In this document: piece after piece, positions 1 through 9,277 of the stretch
Layout: each line of letters begins with the position of its first letter
Numbering within the stretch: position 1 is the stretch's first letter
Origin: CAVUOA01 sp963742955
GTDB taxonomy: Bacteria > Bacteroidota > Ignavibacteria > Tepidaquicellales > OLB5
Assembly (NCBI GenBank): GCA_963742955.1
Contig: CAVUOA010000008.1
Span: forward strand, 1,736,001 to 1,800,000
Direction: 5' to 3'
DNA: 64,000 nt
Notes under the pieces: model-generated
Seen by the model: the letters and a program-made list of their open reading frames with translations, nothing else
What the model was told of the DNA's origin: nothing
The model's database searches: none
Program-made: the position numbers and the translations under genes

Positions 1-372
1 TTTGACATGTTATCAAACTGAAGCATTTCATTTTTGTCCGGTCCGTCAACCCGCATCCACATCCCAGCCCAGTCACTTAGATTTTTTGATTTTATAAATC
101 CCGTCAGTTTTATACGTTTACCGAGATAATCATATGGTTTCATATTCATCATTATTGTACCGAAATCCGTCTTTAACATTGGAGATAGATTTTATATAAA
201 GCGAAGGTTCTTCTTCATATTTTGTCTTCTCGTCTTTGCCGGTTTCGTATGAAGAGGGTCTGCTGCCCGCCTGGAACCAATCATCTGTATTATTACTGAT
301 TTCATTTGTTTTGCTGCAAGAGATAATACTCAGAAGAAAAAGCGGAATGAAAAATATAATGAATTTTTTCAT
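1..372 (-). CDS. Lipoprotein with a C-terminal sugar-binding-like domain, partial, frameshifted
   Basis: The protein starts with a lipoprotein signal peptide (MKKFIIFF, lipobox ending in C19), so it is probably anchored on the periplasmic side of a membrane. A low-complexity linker follows. The first frame stops at 130, but from about 170 another frame continues to the window edge with the pattern DYLGKRIKLTG, then WAGMWMRVDGP and a FDNM motif. I recognise this pattern from a domain of unknown role found in many hypothetical proteins and in some regulators. The switch lies beside an AAA run near 169-173, so a one-base error is likely. The 3' end is outside the window. The binding role is only a guess from the family's fold. 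Confidence 0.6.
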
Positions 373-485
373 TTTGATTTACCCCCCGTTTTTGGGAATT
401 GTTATTCGAATTAGAGGTTCTTGTTATAATATAATAATTCAGGTTGAAATATTAAGCTGAAAGATTACGACTGCAAACATAGATA

Positions 486-1397
486 CTATTCAACCAGCAT
501 TATTTTCTCACCTTTGTCTTTGCTGAGATTGCGCCATAGAATTGCCGAAAGGATAATTGCGGCTCCTGCAATTGCATAAACTGAAGGGGTTTCGCCTATT
601 CCCAGGAAAACCCAAATCGGGTTAAATATTGCTTCCATTGTGGCTATTATCATCGATTCTGTTGCCGATACATACTTAATTCCTTCGTTGAATATCATGT
701 AGCTAATCCCTATTTGTATTATACCCATATAAAGCAGGATAAGCGTTTCTGTACCTGATAATGAAAAGTTTGGAAATATTATAAAGAATGCTATTACTGC
801 AACTATACCGTTGCCGAGAATTACACTGTTAAGTGTGTTTTCTGATTTTTGCTCAATTCTTTTTTTCTTGAGCAAAAGTGTAAAACACGCAAAACAAATT
901 CCCGATGCAATTGCAATAAGGTTGCCGTATATACTGCCGATTTCAAGCCTGCCGAAGAAAAACAAAATCATTCCGCAAATTGAAATGGAAATGGTTATTA
1001 GATTTTTCGGTTCAAACTTTACTTTCAAAAACAGCGGTTCAAGTATCAGCAGATAAATCGGAGCGGTGAACTGAAGGAAAATTGCATTTGCTGCTGTAGT
1101 TTTCTTTGTTGCAATAACAAAGAATATTAAAATACCGGCATAAAAAAATGATGATAAAACAGAAATCCTGTCAAACTGAAGCTTAATTGATTTTCCAGCT
1201 GCCCGGTTTTTTATTGAAGATGCAACCAGGACAGTCAATGCTGCAATACCAGAACGGTAAAATGAAATCTGGAACGCATCGAGCTGCAGGAGCTTAATGA
1301 ACAATCCGCTTGAGCTCCACAGCAGAGCTGTAAATGAAATGTAAACCAGTCCCTTACGGTGTGCCGGAATTTTATTAAGCCATTTTAAAAATAACAC
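486..1397 (-). CDS. EamA/DMT-family transporter
   Basis: This is a 303-residue integral membrane protein with about ten hydrophobic segments arranged as two EamA repeats (roughly residues 17-150 and 160-290), the standard size and layout of drug/metabolite transporters. The first repeat has LLWSSSGLFIK and a conserved FYRSG element. The second ends in a PIWVFLGIGE segment. Family members export amino acids, nucleobases or small metabolites; the substrate cannot be read from the sequence. The start used is GTG at 1395-1397; no in-frame ATG lies close by. It is transcribed alone, divergently from the DUF3667 gene. Confidence 0.85.
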   Translation of the reverse strand: MLFLKWLNKIPAHRKGLVYISFTALLWSSSGLFIKLLQLDAFQISFYRSGIAALTVLVASSIKNRAAGKSIKLQFDRISVLSSFFYAGILIFFVIATKKTTAANAIFLQFTAPIYLLILEPLFLKVKFEPKNLITISISICGMILFFFGRLEIGSIYGNLIAIASGICFACFTLLLKKKRIEQKSENTLNSVILGNGIVAVIAFFIIFPNFSLSGTETLILLYMGIIQIGISYMIFNEGIKYVSATESMIIATMEAIFNPIWVFLGIGETPSVYAIAGAAIILSAILWRNLSKDKGEKIMLVE

Positions 1398-1476
1398 AGC
1401 GTAATATTGTATTAAATGTACTGTATTTCAATAGATTATTGCTTTAACTTTTATAATAATTGAAGTATATTTATTA

Positions 1477-2210
1477 ATGGATATTTGCCAAAATTGCGGC
1501 GCTGAAATCTCGGCTAACTACTGTCCTAATTGCGGGCAGGAGCGGATTACCAGGCGTCTTGAAGTCAAATCTATACTTCATGATGTAACACACGGTATTT
1601 TTCACTGGGAAAACAGCATTCTGCAAACATTTAAGCAGCTTGTAATACAGCCGGGTAAGTTTGTTCAGAGCTATATTAAAGGAAAGCGGAAATCATTTGT
1701 AAAACCATTCTCCTATTTTTTATTTCTCCAGACTCTTTACGTGGTGATTTTCCATTTGATGAGCGAAAAATTTTTTGCATTTGTAAATATAACTGTTACA
1801 AAAGCCTCACAAGCCGAGAAGATTGCCGAGCTCCAGCATTTAATCAGCAAGAATGTAAATTACCTGAATTTTTGCTCCCTCTTGTATTTGCTTTTTTCTT
1901 TAAGCTTTTTCTGAAGAAAAAAACAGGTGTCAATTATGCGGAGTCTTTGGTATTTGCTTTTTACACTTTTGCAACTTTGCTTGTGTTCGGCGCATTTTTT
2001 ATGCTTCTTTCATTAATTGATATTCGCTTGTGGAGTTTAAGGTTTGTAGTTAAATTACGTTTACATTGTGTACGCAGTAATTCAATTTTCAGGGATACTC
2101 CAGAATCAAAGGGTTTCTTTCCGGCACAGCCATTATGATATTAACTTATCTTACTATTCATGGTTTTAGTCGGAGGCATCTCGTTTATTTATATTGCTTA
2201 TATTTTATAG
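1477..2210 (+). CDS. DUF3667 zinc-ribbon membrane protein, frameshifted
   Basis: The N-terminus has two CxxC knuckles (C5/C8 and C16/C19, in CQNCGAE and CPNCGQE), followed by LEVKSILHDVTHGIFHWEN and a PGKFVQSYIKGKRKSFVKP segment. That is the signature of DUF3667, a Bacteroidota family with a zinc ribbon and a multi-helix membrane domain of unknown function. The first frame ends at 1914, but homologous hydrophobic sequence continues in other frames (1872-2060, then about 2060-2160, ending at the TAG at 2208-2210). At least three breaks occur, the first in a T run near 1868-1872. Sequence error or true decay cannot be separated here. Confidence 0.65.
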
Positions 2211-2344
2211 TCCCAGGCTTTCATTCATACCCCTGACGTCTAATCGCATTTTTTTATAAATAAGTTATAATTAAATTTATATATCCTCTCTTATGCAGTC
2301 CATAAAATATTCTTTGTAAATCCGGTAAAAAATGGAGGCTTATT

Positions 2345-3262
2345 ATGCTCAAGCATTTCGAAATAAGAGAAAACAAAATCCTGCCCAGTGAAAATCCGGA
2401 AAGTGAAATCCTTCTTTGCTGCGCCCCCGATGAAAATGAAAAAAAATTACTTGTTGATAAATTCCAGGTTGATGAACATACGTTAAATTCAGCACTCGAC
2501 CCGGACGAGCTTTCGCGAATTGAATTCGAGCCGGAACATACCGCTATAATTTACAAACGTCCTAAAAACTATTCAGGTAAAGACCAGCTGCTGTTCAGGG
2601 TTTCTTCGGCGGGATTATTTTTGTTCTCCAATAAACTGATAGTTGTAATGGCTGAAGAAATTACTATTTTTGAGGGGAAGCACTTCAGCAGGGTAAACTC
2701 AATAACCGATGTAATGCTGAAGGTAATCTACCGTTCAATATTCCATTACCTTGAGCACTTGAGAGTGATAAATGAGATATCTGATGAGCTGGAAAGCAAA
2801 GTAAACGCTTCGATGGATAACCGTTATATTATTAACCTGTTTGCTCTGGAAAAAAGCCTTGTTTACTATCTGAATTCGATTAATTCCAACGGTGTGTTAA
2901 TTGAAAAGCTGAAGAATTACCACACAAAGATGAACTTCAATCAGGATGAACTTGAGTTTCTTGATGACATGCTGATTGAAAATACACAGTGTTTTAAACA
3001 AGCTGAAATATATTCAAACATTCTTGCAAGCCTGATGGATGCGCGTGCTTCAATTGTAGGCAATAACCTCAACGTAATTATGAAAACGCTTACAATTATT
3101 ACCATCGGTATTATGGTGCCGACTTTCGTTGTAAGCGCATTTTCTATGAATGTTAGGATTCCGCTTTCCGAGCTTGAATTTGCATTCTATATTATTATGG
3201 GACTTGCTCTGGTATCAATAGCTGTTGTCAGAATTTTCTGGAAAAAGAAGAAGTGGATGTAG
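2345..3262 (+). CDS. corA: CorA-family divalent metal transporter
   Basis: The 305-residue protein has a soluble N-terminal alpha/beta domain (about 1-130), a long helical stalk (130-235) and two C-terminal membrane helices, which is the CorA architecture for Mg2+/Co2+ uptake as a pentamer. A good ribosome site GGAGG lies at 2334-2338, seven bases before the ATG. The loop after the first helix reads FSMNVRIPL. The family's signature is G-M-N, so the glycine is replaced by serine here. M-N and the following V-x-x-P pattern of the CorA subgroup common in Bacteroidota are kept. A basic tail (FWKKKKWM) ends the protein. Confidence 0.9.
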   Translation: MLKHFEIRENKILPSENPESEILLCCAPDENEKKLLVDKFQVDEHTLNSALDPDELSRIEFEPEHTAIIYKRPKNYSGKDQLLFRVSSAGLFLFSNKLIVVMAEEITIFEGKHFSRVNSITDVMLKVIYRSIFHYLEHLRVINEISDELESKVNASMDNRYIINLFALEKSLVYYLNSINSNGVLIEKLKNYHTKMNFNQDELEFLDDMLIENTQCFKQAEIYSNILASLMDARASIVGNNLNVIMKTLTIITIGIMVPTFVVSAFSMNVRIPLSELEFAFYIIMGLALVSIAVVRIFWKKKKWM

Positions 3263-3367
3263 CTGCAATTAGCAATTAAAAAATTATCAATTAAACAATG
3301 AGCAATGTTTGTCCATACCTGATTTAAAAAATGTTAATTGTTAATAACTGATTGTTAATTGTTTTTT
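3263..3367. repeat. AT-rich repeat tract with ATTAACAATT-like units
   Basis: Between the convergent corA and usp genes the DNA repeats short related units such as CAATTA, AACAATGAGCAATG and GTTAATTGTTAA in both orientations. It can form weak hairpins and could end transcription from both sides. No gene is visible. Confidence 0.5.
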
Positions 3368-4222
3368 CTATTTTTTTATATCGACGCCGAGCACCGGAAG
3401 TCCCGTAAGCCTGAGTAATCCCTCTACAACCCTATCCGTAAACAGCCTTGAAGGCCCTGAGCGTCTGTGCACACCTATAGCAATCATGTCTGCTTTAACT
3501 TCGCCGGCATATTTTACGATTCCGTCATCTATTTCGTAAGCATCTCTCAGGGCTATCTGGTAATTTCCTTTTTTCCCTTTGTAAAGCGATTTCATTCTTT
3601 CTATTGCTGTCTGAGTCGGGATGAAATCATCTTCAGTGTTTACCCTCAGCAAGTATATTTTTGCTTTAAAGAGCCTTGCGAAATTGTCTATAAAAGGAAA
3701 TACCTGCTTTGCTGTTTCATCGAACTTTGAGGCAAACACGATGTTCTTTATAACAGGCGCATTTATTTTCTTTCCTATAACTAAAACGGGAATATCGGTG
3801 AACCGTATAATTCTTTCGGCATTAGTGCCAAGGAAAATTTTCCCGATGCTTTTGGCTCCGTTTGTACCCATAATAATCATGTCGAATTTATGGTCTTCTG
3901 CGTAGTTTAATATTTCCCTGTAAATGCTGGCTCCGGTTTTGGTAATAACGTTCACTTTTAATGACTTTAGGAAGGGCTTTACAGCAAGCTTGTTCATGTT
4001 ATCATTTGAGGATTTCTCAAGCTTTACCATGTAATCAGCCTGTATGCCTGTTTCAATAACCGGGGTAAGATATGAATTAGGCGCTGCCAGAAAGACATAC
4101 GGGTCAACAATAACATGAAAAAGCGTAATACTTGCTTTTGCTCTCTTAGCTGCATCTGCGGCAATCTCAAGAGCAGTCATTGAACGGGTTGAAAAATCAA
4201 CCGGGACTAATATTTTTTTCAT
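3368..4222 (-). CDS. Tandem universal stress protein
   Basis: This 284-residue protein consists of two Usp domains (about 1-145 and 150-284). The first begins MKKILVPVDFS and contains GTNGAKSIGKIFLGT, a full match to the G-x2-G-x9-G-S/T ATP-binding motif. The second has GVHRRSGPSRLF at the equivalent place and lacks the regular spacing, so only the first half is expected to bind ATP. Universal stress proteins accumulate in stress or growth arrest and act in the cytoplasm. The gene stands alone, convergent with corA. Confidence 0.9.
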   Translation of the reverse strand: MKKILVPVDFSTRSMTALEIAADAAKRAKASITLFHVIVDPYVFLAAPNSYLTPVIETGIQADYMVKLEKSSNDNMNKLAVKPFLKSLKVNVITKTGASIYREILNYAEDHKFDMIIMGTNGAKSIGKIFLGTNAERIIRFTDIPVLVIGKKINAPVIKNIVFASKFDETAKQVFPFIDNFARLFKAKIYLLRVNTEDDFIPTQTAIERMKSLYKGKKGNYQIALRDAYEIDDGIVKYAGEVKADMIAIGVHRRSGPSRLFTDRVVEGLLRLTGLPVLGVDIKK

Positions 4223-4310
4223 ATACTCTCCTGTTTAAATCTTGGTGTTTTCAAAATTAACATTTATTGCCGAGAAATGTGAGTTATAAATAACTGGGTT
4301 CCTGCAATAA

Positions 4311-6608
4311 CTAAAACTCAGCGCTTATCCCGATACTCGGAAGAATTCCGATGTTTTTTGATGTTACAATTTCCTTTTTGAAAATATCCCATCTATATTC
4401 AAAAACATTTTGCCTGTTATAAACGTTCTGGATATCAATATAGGTAGTCAGCGTCCATTTGCTGAAGAACCATCTTTTCTCAGCTCTTACATCAAGGCGG
4501 TGGTACATTGGCAGGGTGAGGGAGTTGTAATTAAAATAATCAATTTCTCCGTTAACAGGATTTATCGGTGTATACGGCCGTCCTCCCGCAGCGCGGAATT
4601 TTGCGCTGAATTCCCAATCGGTACCCAACTTGTAACCTCCCGATATATTCATTACATAGCGGTTATCAAAATCGGAACGGCGCTCAATGCCGTCAATAGC
4701 TTTATACTTTACGTCATTTAACGATATGCTAATGGTGCCGTAAAGTGATTTTGTTAAGGTTTTTTGGATAAAAATTTCAATCCCTTTAGCTTTACCCGTT
4801 CCGTCACTTGTCAGGCTTTCAAGACCGAACGAATTTTCTGTTTCAAATCCTCCGTTATTGGCAAGTATAAGGTAAGGTCTTACTGTACTTACCGGATAGT
4901 TTCTGTAATATTTATAATAGAATTCTAAAGTCAAACGGGTGCTTTCATCGAACAAATATTCTGCTCCTGCTATATAATGGTCAGCCCTTATATCTTTAAG
5001 ATTTAAATTTTGGGAAGCAGCCGCAAGCCAGATATATGAAGGAGACTGGTAGAATATCCCGTATGAAACATTCAGGTTAAGATTTTTTGTTATTGAAACC
5101 GATAATGCAGTTCGCGGTGAAATGTAGTTCTTGTTATTAATTAAATCAAAATAATCATATCTCAATCCAAGTGTCAGCTTGAATCTTGACAGGAAAGATT
5201 GTACTAATTCTGAATATGCAAAAGCTTTATAGGTTCTTTTGTTTTCAAGTACCGTTATAGAGGGTATTACTATTCTATTGCCTGTTACAGGGTCGGTATA
5301 GTCCAGAGTATCGGAGGCTTTACTGATATCATAATTTAACTTGATTGTTTTGACACCCGAGCCGAGTGTTATAAAACTACCAGTGCCCGCCTTAATGGAA
5401 TACTCCGCCTGAAGCTGTACATCGCCTTCTTTTGAATTATTCCTGAAGGTTTCTGTGAAATTTGAATCCCGTTTTGAAAAGAAATAATTAGTAAAATTTC
5501 TTGATATTGTAATCTCTGAAAATGAATTTTTAGATAATAATGTTTTCAAACCAATACCGGCATTATAACTGTTCTGGTTGTTAGTGAGGAGCCGTTCATT
5601 ATCCTGTTTATTTTGCTCGGTAGAGTTGTTAAACCTAACCTTATCCAGCGCCCCAAATGAATTTATTGTAAGGAAATTTTTATTGTTTAACTGATAATGC
5701 ATTTTTATCTGGAAATCGGTGTATTCAGGCACGAAAGAAAATCCTGCAGCATTGAAGATAAGGTCAAGATAACTTCTCCGTGCGGAAACAATCCAGCTGC
5801 CTTTGTTTTTCAGAGGCAGCGGACCTTCGAGATTTGCACCGAAACCTGTTCCGCTGAGGTTAATCTTGCCGGATAATCTTTCATAGTTTCCGTTTCTGAG
5901 TTTAATATCTACAACAGAAGATAACCGGTCCCCGTACCTGGCGCTGAAACCGCCTGTAAGAAAGCTTACTTCATTAACGAAGTCAAGATTTATGATACTG
6001 ATTGGTCCGCCTGTAGCGCCCTGTGTTCCAAAATGATTTATGTTGTTTACCTGAAAACCGTCAACAATGAACAGATTTTCAGAAGGTGAGCCGCCGCGCA
6101 CATTAATATCGTTTCTTCCGTCAGAGCCAAGGGCAACACCCGGCAGTGTTTGTATTACCCTGCCGATATCTTCAAATCCCCCCGGATAACGCCTTAGTTC
6201 CTCGAAAGTAAGAGATTTATATGAGGTAGTCGCATCCGTAGGTTTTTGAAATCTGGAAGATTCAACCAGAACTTCTTCGGTTGTTATATTCTGCAGCTCT
6301 GCCTGCAGCGTAGTTGCTTTGCCGGATAAAATTACTACGTTGCTTTCGATGTAAGAATTATAAGCTATATCACTGAACTTAATTTCGTAAGTGCCCACAG
6401 GAATTTTTTTAATTTCAAATGCACCGTCTTTATTTGTCACAGTTCCGATATCTGTTCCTATTATTCTTACAGTAACACCCTCAAGAAAAGCCTGTGTATT
6501 TTTATCGGTAACTTCTCCTATGAGGCTGCCGTATTGCTGTGAGAAAATTTTTCCATGAAAACAGGATAAAATAATCAGTACAAATGCAATTAAAATATGC
6601 CTTTTCAT
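4311..6608 (-). CDS. TonB-dependent outer-membrane receptor with carboxypeptidase-regulatory domain
   Basis: The 765-residue protein has a signal peptide (about 1-23), a CarboxypepD_reg-like beta-sandwich (about 27-107, GEVTDKNTQAFLEGVTV), a plug domain (about 120-240, with PGVALGSDGRNDINVRGGSP and VDGFQVNN) and a C-terminal 22-strand-type barrel ending in aromatic-rich strands and a terminal Phe. It imports a ligand across the outer membrane using TonB energy. No SusD partner or substrate-specific gene lies nearby, so the ligand is unknown. The reading frame is intact and the length is normal for this subfamily. Confidence 0.9.
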   Translation of the reverse strand: MKRHILIAFVLIILSCFHGKIFSQQYGSLIGEVTDKNTQAFLEGVTVRIIGTDIGTVTNKDGAFEIKKIPVGTYEIKFSDIAYNSYIESNVVILSGKATTLQAELQNITTEEVLVESSRFQKPTDATTSYKSLTFEELRRYPGGFEDIGRVIQTLPGVALGSDGRNDINVRGGSPSENLFIVDGFQVNNINHFGTQGATGGPISIINLDFVNEVSFLTGGFSARYGDRLSSVVDIKLRNGNYERLSGKINLSGTGFGANLEGPLPLKNKGSWIVSARRSYLDLIFNAAGFSFVPEYTDFQIKMHYQLNNKNFLTINSFGALDKVRFNNSTEQNKQDNERLLTNNQNSYNAGIGLKTLLSKNSFSEITISRNFTNYFFSKRDSNFTETFRNNSKEGDVQLQAEYSIKAGTGSFITLGSGVKTIKLNYDISKASDTLDYTDPVTGNRIVIPSITVLENKRTYKAFAYSELVQSFLSRFKLTLGLRYDYFDLINNKNYISPRTALSVSITKNLNLNVSYGIFYQSPSYIWLAAASQNLNLKDIRADHYIAGAEYLFDESTRLTLEFYYKYYRNYPVSTVRPYLILANNGGFETENSFGLESLTSDGTGKAKGIEIFIQKTLTKSLYGTISISLNDVKYKAIDGIERRSDFDNRYVMNISGGYKLGTDWEFSAKFRAAGGRPYTPINPVNGEIDYFNYNSLTLPMYHRLDVRAEKRWFFSKWTLTTYIDIQNVYNRQNVFEYRWDIFKKEIVTSKNIGILPSIGISAEF

Positions 6609-6851
6609 AATATTAAAATAATGTTTTTACAGGTAAATAAGAATGAAAAATTATACACCTGCTCTGGTGTGTAATTTTCTGAAATGCTTGATTCAGTAGA
6701 CAATAACTACTGCATTGATAAGGGGGAGTTCCATGGAAGAAAAAAATTACCCGAAAGGCTGATTATCAAAAATGATTCGATTAAATTGAATAGAGATTCA
6801 CAACTGCAATGACTTGAAGTGCGAGAAATCTCTAATTATCTTAGCTTTTTA

Positions 6852-7905
6852 ATGAATTTCATTCCCGTAATGAGAAAATCTGATAAAACATCCCCGGAGC
6901 TTAATAATGAAGATAAAGAGTTCTTAAATGAGCTTCGTCCCACACAAGTTTGATGACTTTGTTGGACAAGACAAACTAAAGAATAACCTTAATATTTCAA
7001 TACAGAGCTCAAAGAAAAGGAATGATTCGTTAGACCATGTACTCTTTACGGGTCCCCCCGGACTTGGCAAAACAACACTTGCATATATTATTGCAGGGGA
7101 GCTTAATTCAAGAATAATAACTACCTCAGGCCCGATACTGGAAAAGCCCGGTGATATTGCCGGTATGCTCACAAAACTTCAGGAGGGGGATATTTTGTTT
7201 ATTGATGAAATTCACAGGACACCCAAAATTATTGAAGAGTATCTCTACTCTGCAATGGAAGACTATAAGCTTGATATTATTATTGACCAGGGTCCCGGCG
7301 CAAGAAGCGTAAGCCTGCAATTGGAAAAGTTTACCTTAATAGGTTCAACAACACGCGCGGGACTGCTAAGCTCGCCTCTGCTTGACAGGTTCGGTTTAAA
7401 ATGCAGGCTGAATTATTATAATAAAGATGAACTAAAAAAAATAGTTATCCGTTCTGCAGGAATACTGGATATAAAAATAGACGAAGATGGCGCTTCTATA
7501 ATTGCTGCACGCTCAAGAGGCACTCCGAGAATTGTGAACAGGCTGTTGAAGCTCACGCGTGACCTGGCGGTGGTAAAAAATAAGGGAATTATTAACAAAG
7601 AAATTTCTATCGAGTGCTTAAATAACTGGGAAATAGATGACAGGGGGCTTGATGACCTTGATAAGAAAATCCTTATGACTATTATAGATACATACAAGGG
7701 CGGTCCCGCAGGCTTGAATTCGATTGCTGTTGCAGTCGGCGAAGAACCGGGCACAATTGAAGAAGTATATGAACCGTTTTTAATTCAGGAGGGTTTTATC
7801 CGCCGTACACCGCGAGGAAGAGAAGTAACTGATATTGCGTATGAACATCTTGGTGTACTGAAAAGGAAAAGAACAAAATCAGACGAGCAAGACGGGCTGT
7901 TTTAA
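6852..7905 (+). CDS. ruvB: Holliday junction branch migration ATPase RuvB, frameshifted near N-terminus
   Basis: RuvB is the hexameric motor that drives Holliday junction migration with RuvA. Visible are Walker A GPPGLGKTT, Walker B LFIDEIHR, sensor I IGSTTRAG, the arginine finger in LLDRFG, and the C-terminal winged helix starting GPAGLNSIA. The intact downstream frame begins at 6928, but the conserved N-terminus (MRKSDKTSPE..., ending LNELRP) is encoded just upstream in another frame from ATG 6870 or in-frame ATG 6852. One indel near 6936-6945 joins them. It heads a + strand run and is two bases from the next gene. Confidence 0.9.
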
Positions 7906-7907
7906 AT

Positions 7908-8512
7908 ATGCGGTTCAGGAAATTACCGAAAGAGTTTTATCTGCGAAATGCGGTAATTGCTGCAAGGGAACTGATAGGCAAATATGTTTTCCGAAAAATT
8001 AATGGCAATGTTTTATCAGGCATTATAGTTGAAACTGAAGCATATACCGGAAGAACTGACCCCGCGGCTCACTCGTACAAGGGTAAAACTCCCGAAACGC
8101 GGTGATGTTTGATGAAGGCGGAGCGGCATATGTGTATTTTACTTACGGTAACCATTTTTGTTTTAATGCGGTTACCTGCCGAAAGGGGACTCCGAGCGCT
8201 GTTTTAATCCGTGCAGTTGAGCCTGTAGAAGGAATTGCAATGATGAAAAAGAACAGGGGGACTGATGACGTTTATAATCTCACAAGCGGACCCGGCAAGT
8301 TTACAAAAGCATTTATGATTGATGCTTCGTTAAACGGCGTAAGCCTTCAGGGAAAAGAAATATTTATAGCAGAGAGTTCATCAGATAAGACCAGGCGTGA
8401 AATAGCGCGTTCAAAAAGAATAGGAATTACCAAAAACACGGAGAAGCTTTACAGGTTCTTCGAAAAAAATAACAGGTTTGTAAGCCATACACCAAAGAAA
8501 TTACTTAAATGA
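7908..8512 (+). CDS. DNA-3-methyladenine glycosylase (AAG/MPG family), frameshifted
   Basis: This base-excision enzyme removes alkylated purines. The first part (7908-8105) carries GIIVETEAY and HSYKGKTP. The second (from about 8091) carries VMFDEGGAAYVYFTYG, CFNAVT and AVLIRAVEP, all typical of the family. Adding one C to the CCC at 8088-8091 restores KTPRNAVMFDE, exactly the family consensus, so this is a one-base deletion. The total of about 200 residues is normal. Its position directly behind ruvB suggests a DNA-repair grouping. The stop overlaps the next start by ATGA. Confidence 0.88.
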
Positions 8513-9267
8513 TAGAAGTATTAGAGCTTGTTAAAACATATCCGAACAATTGCAGGGCGCTTGACAGCGTTTCTTTTAAAATAGAAACAGGTGAAGTATG
8601 CGGTTATCTTGGCGCTAACGGCGCAGGCAAAAGCACTACGATAAAAATTTTAACCGGCATAATGAGAGCAGATTCTGGCAGAGTTGAAGTAAGAGGAATT
8701 AATATATTTGAAAAACCGCAGGATGCAAAAAAAATTATCGGTTATGTACCCGAATCAGGCGCGCTGTTCCAGTCACTTTCTCCGTATGATTTCCTTGAGT
8801 TTGTTTGTAAAATGTACGGGCTTGAAAAAAATGTTTATGAAAGAAGAATATATGAGCTGATGGAAATGTTTGACCTGAAGAATGAAATTAAAACTCCGAT
8901 TGCCTCTTTTTCTAAAGGAATGAGCCAAAAAGTGCTGATTATATCTTCTTTAATCCATAACCCGGATATAATTTTCTGGGATGAGCCGCTCAGCGGAATA
9001 GATTTCAAAACAACTTCGCTTATAGGTGACCTTGTGAAAGACCTTTCAGCCCACGGCAAAACATTTTTCTATTCTACACATATTTTTGATATGATGGAAA
9101 AAATTTGTAATAGGGTTATTATTCTTAACGAAGGGAAAATAGTTCATAACGGAAACATTAATGACGGTACTGAAAGGGAAACAATCGAAGAGACTTACAG
9201 GAAATATGTAGATACAAGCACTTCATCTGAGAAGGCAGCGGAAATTTACAGAAACATGACAAATTAA
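8509..9267 (+). CDS. ABC-2 type transporter ATP-binding protein
   Basis: The 252-residue ATPase shows Walker A GANGAGKST (about residues 36-44), a Q-loop region around YVPESGALF, a signature SFSKGMSQK in place of LSGGQ, Walker B IIFWDEPLSGID and the H-loop in FYSTHIFD. It resembles ATPases of ABC-2 exporters. No permease gene is adjacent: the following gene encodes a barrel-like protein. It either works with a distant permease or is an orphan. It overlaps the glycosylase gene by four bases and is therefore probably translated with it. Confidence 0.88.
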   Translation: MIEVLELVKTYPNNCRALDSVSFKIETGEVCGYLGANGAGKSTTIKILTGIMRADSGRVEVRGINIFEKPQDAKKIIGYVPESGALFQSLSPYDFLEFVCKMYGLEKNVYERRIYELMEMFDLKNEIKTPIASFSKGMSQKVLIISSLIHNPDIIFWDEPLSGIDFKTTSLIGDLVKDLSAHGKTFFYSTHIFDMMEKICNRVIILNEGKIVHNGNINDGTERETIEETYRKYVDTSTSSEKAAEIYRNMTN

Positions 9268-9277
9268 TTTTACCTGA

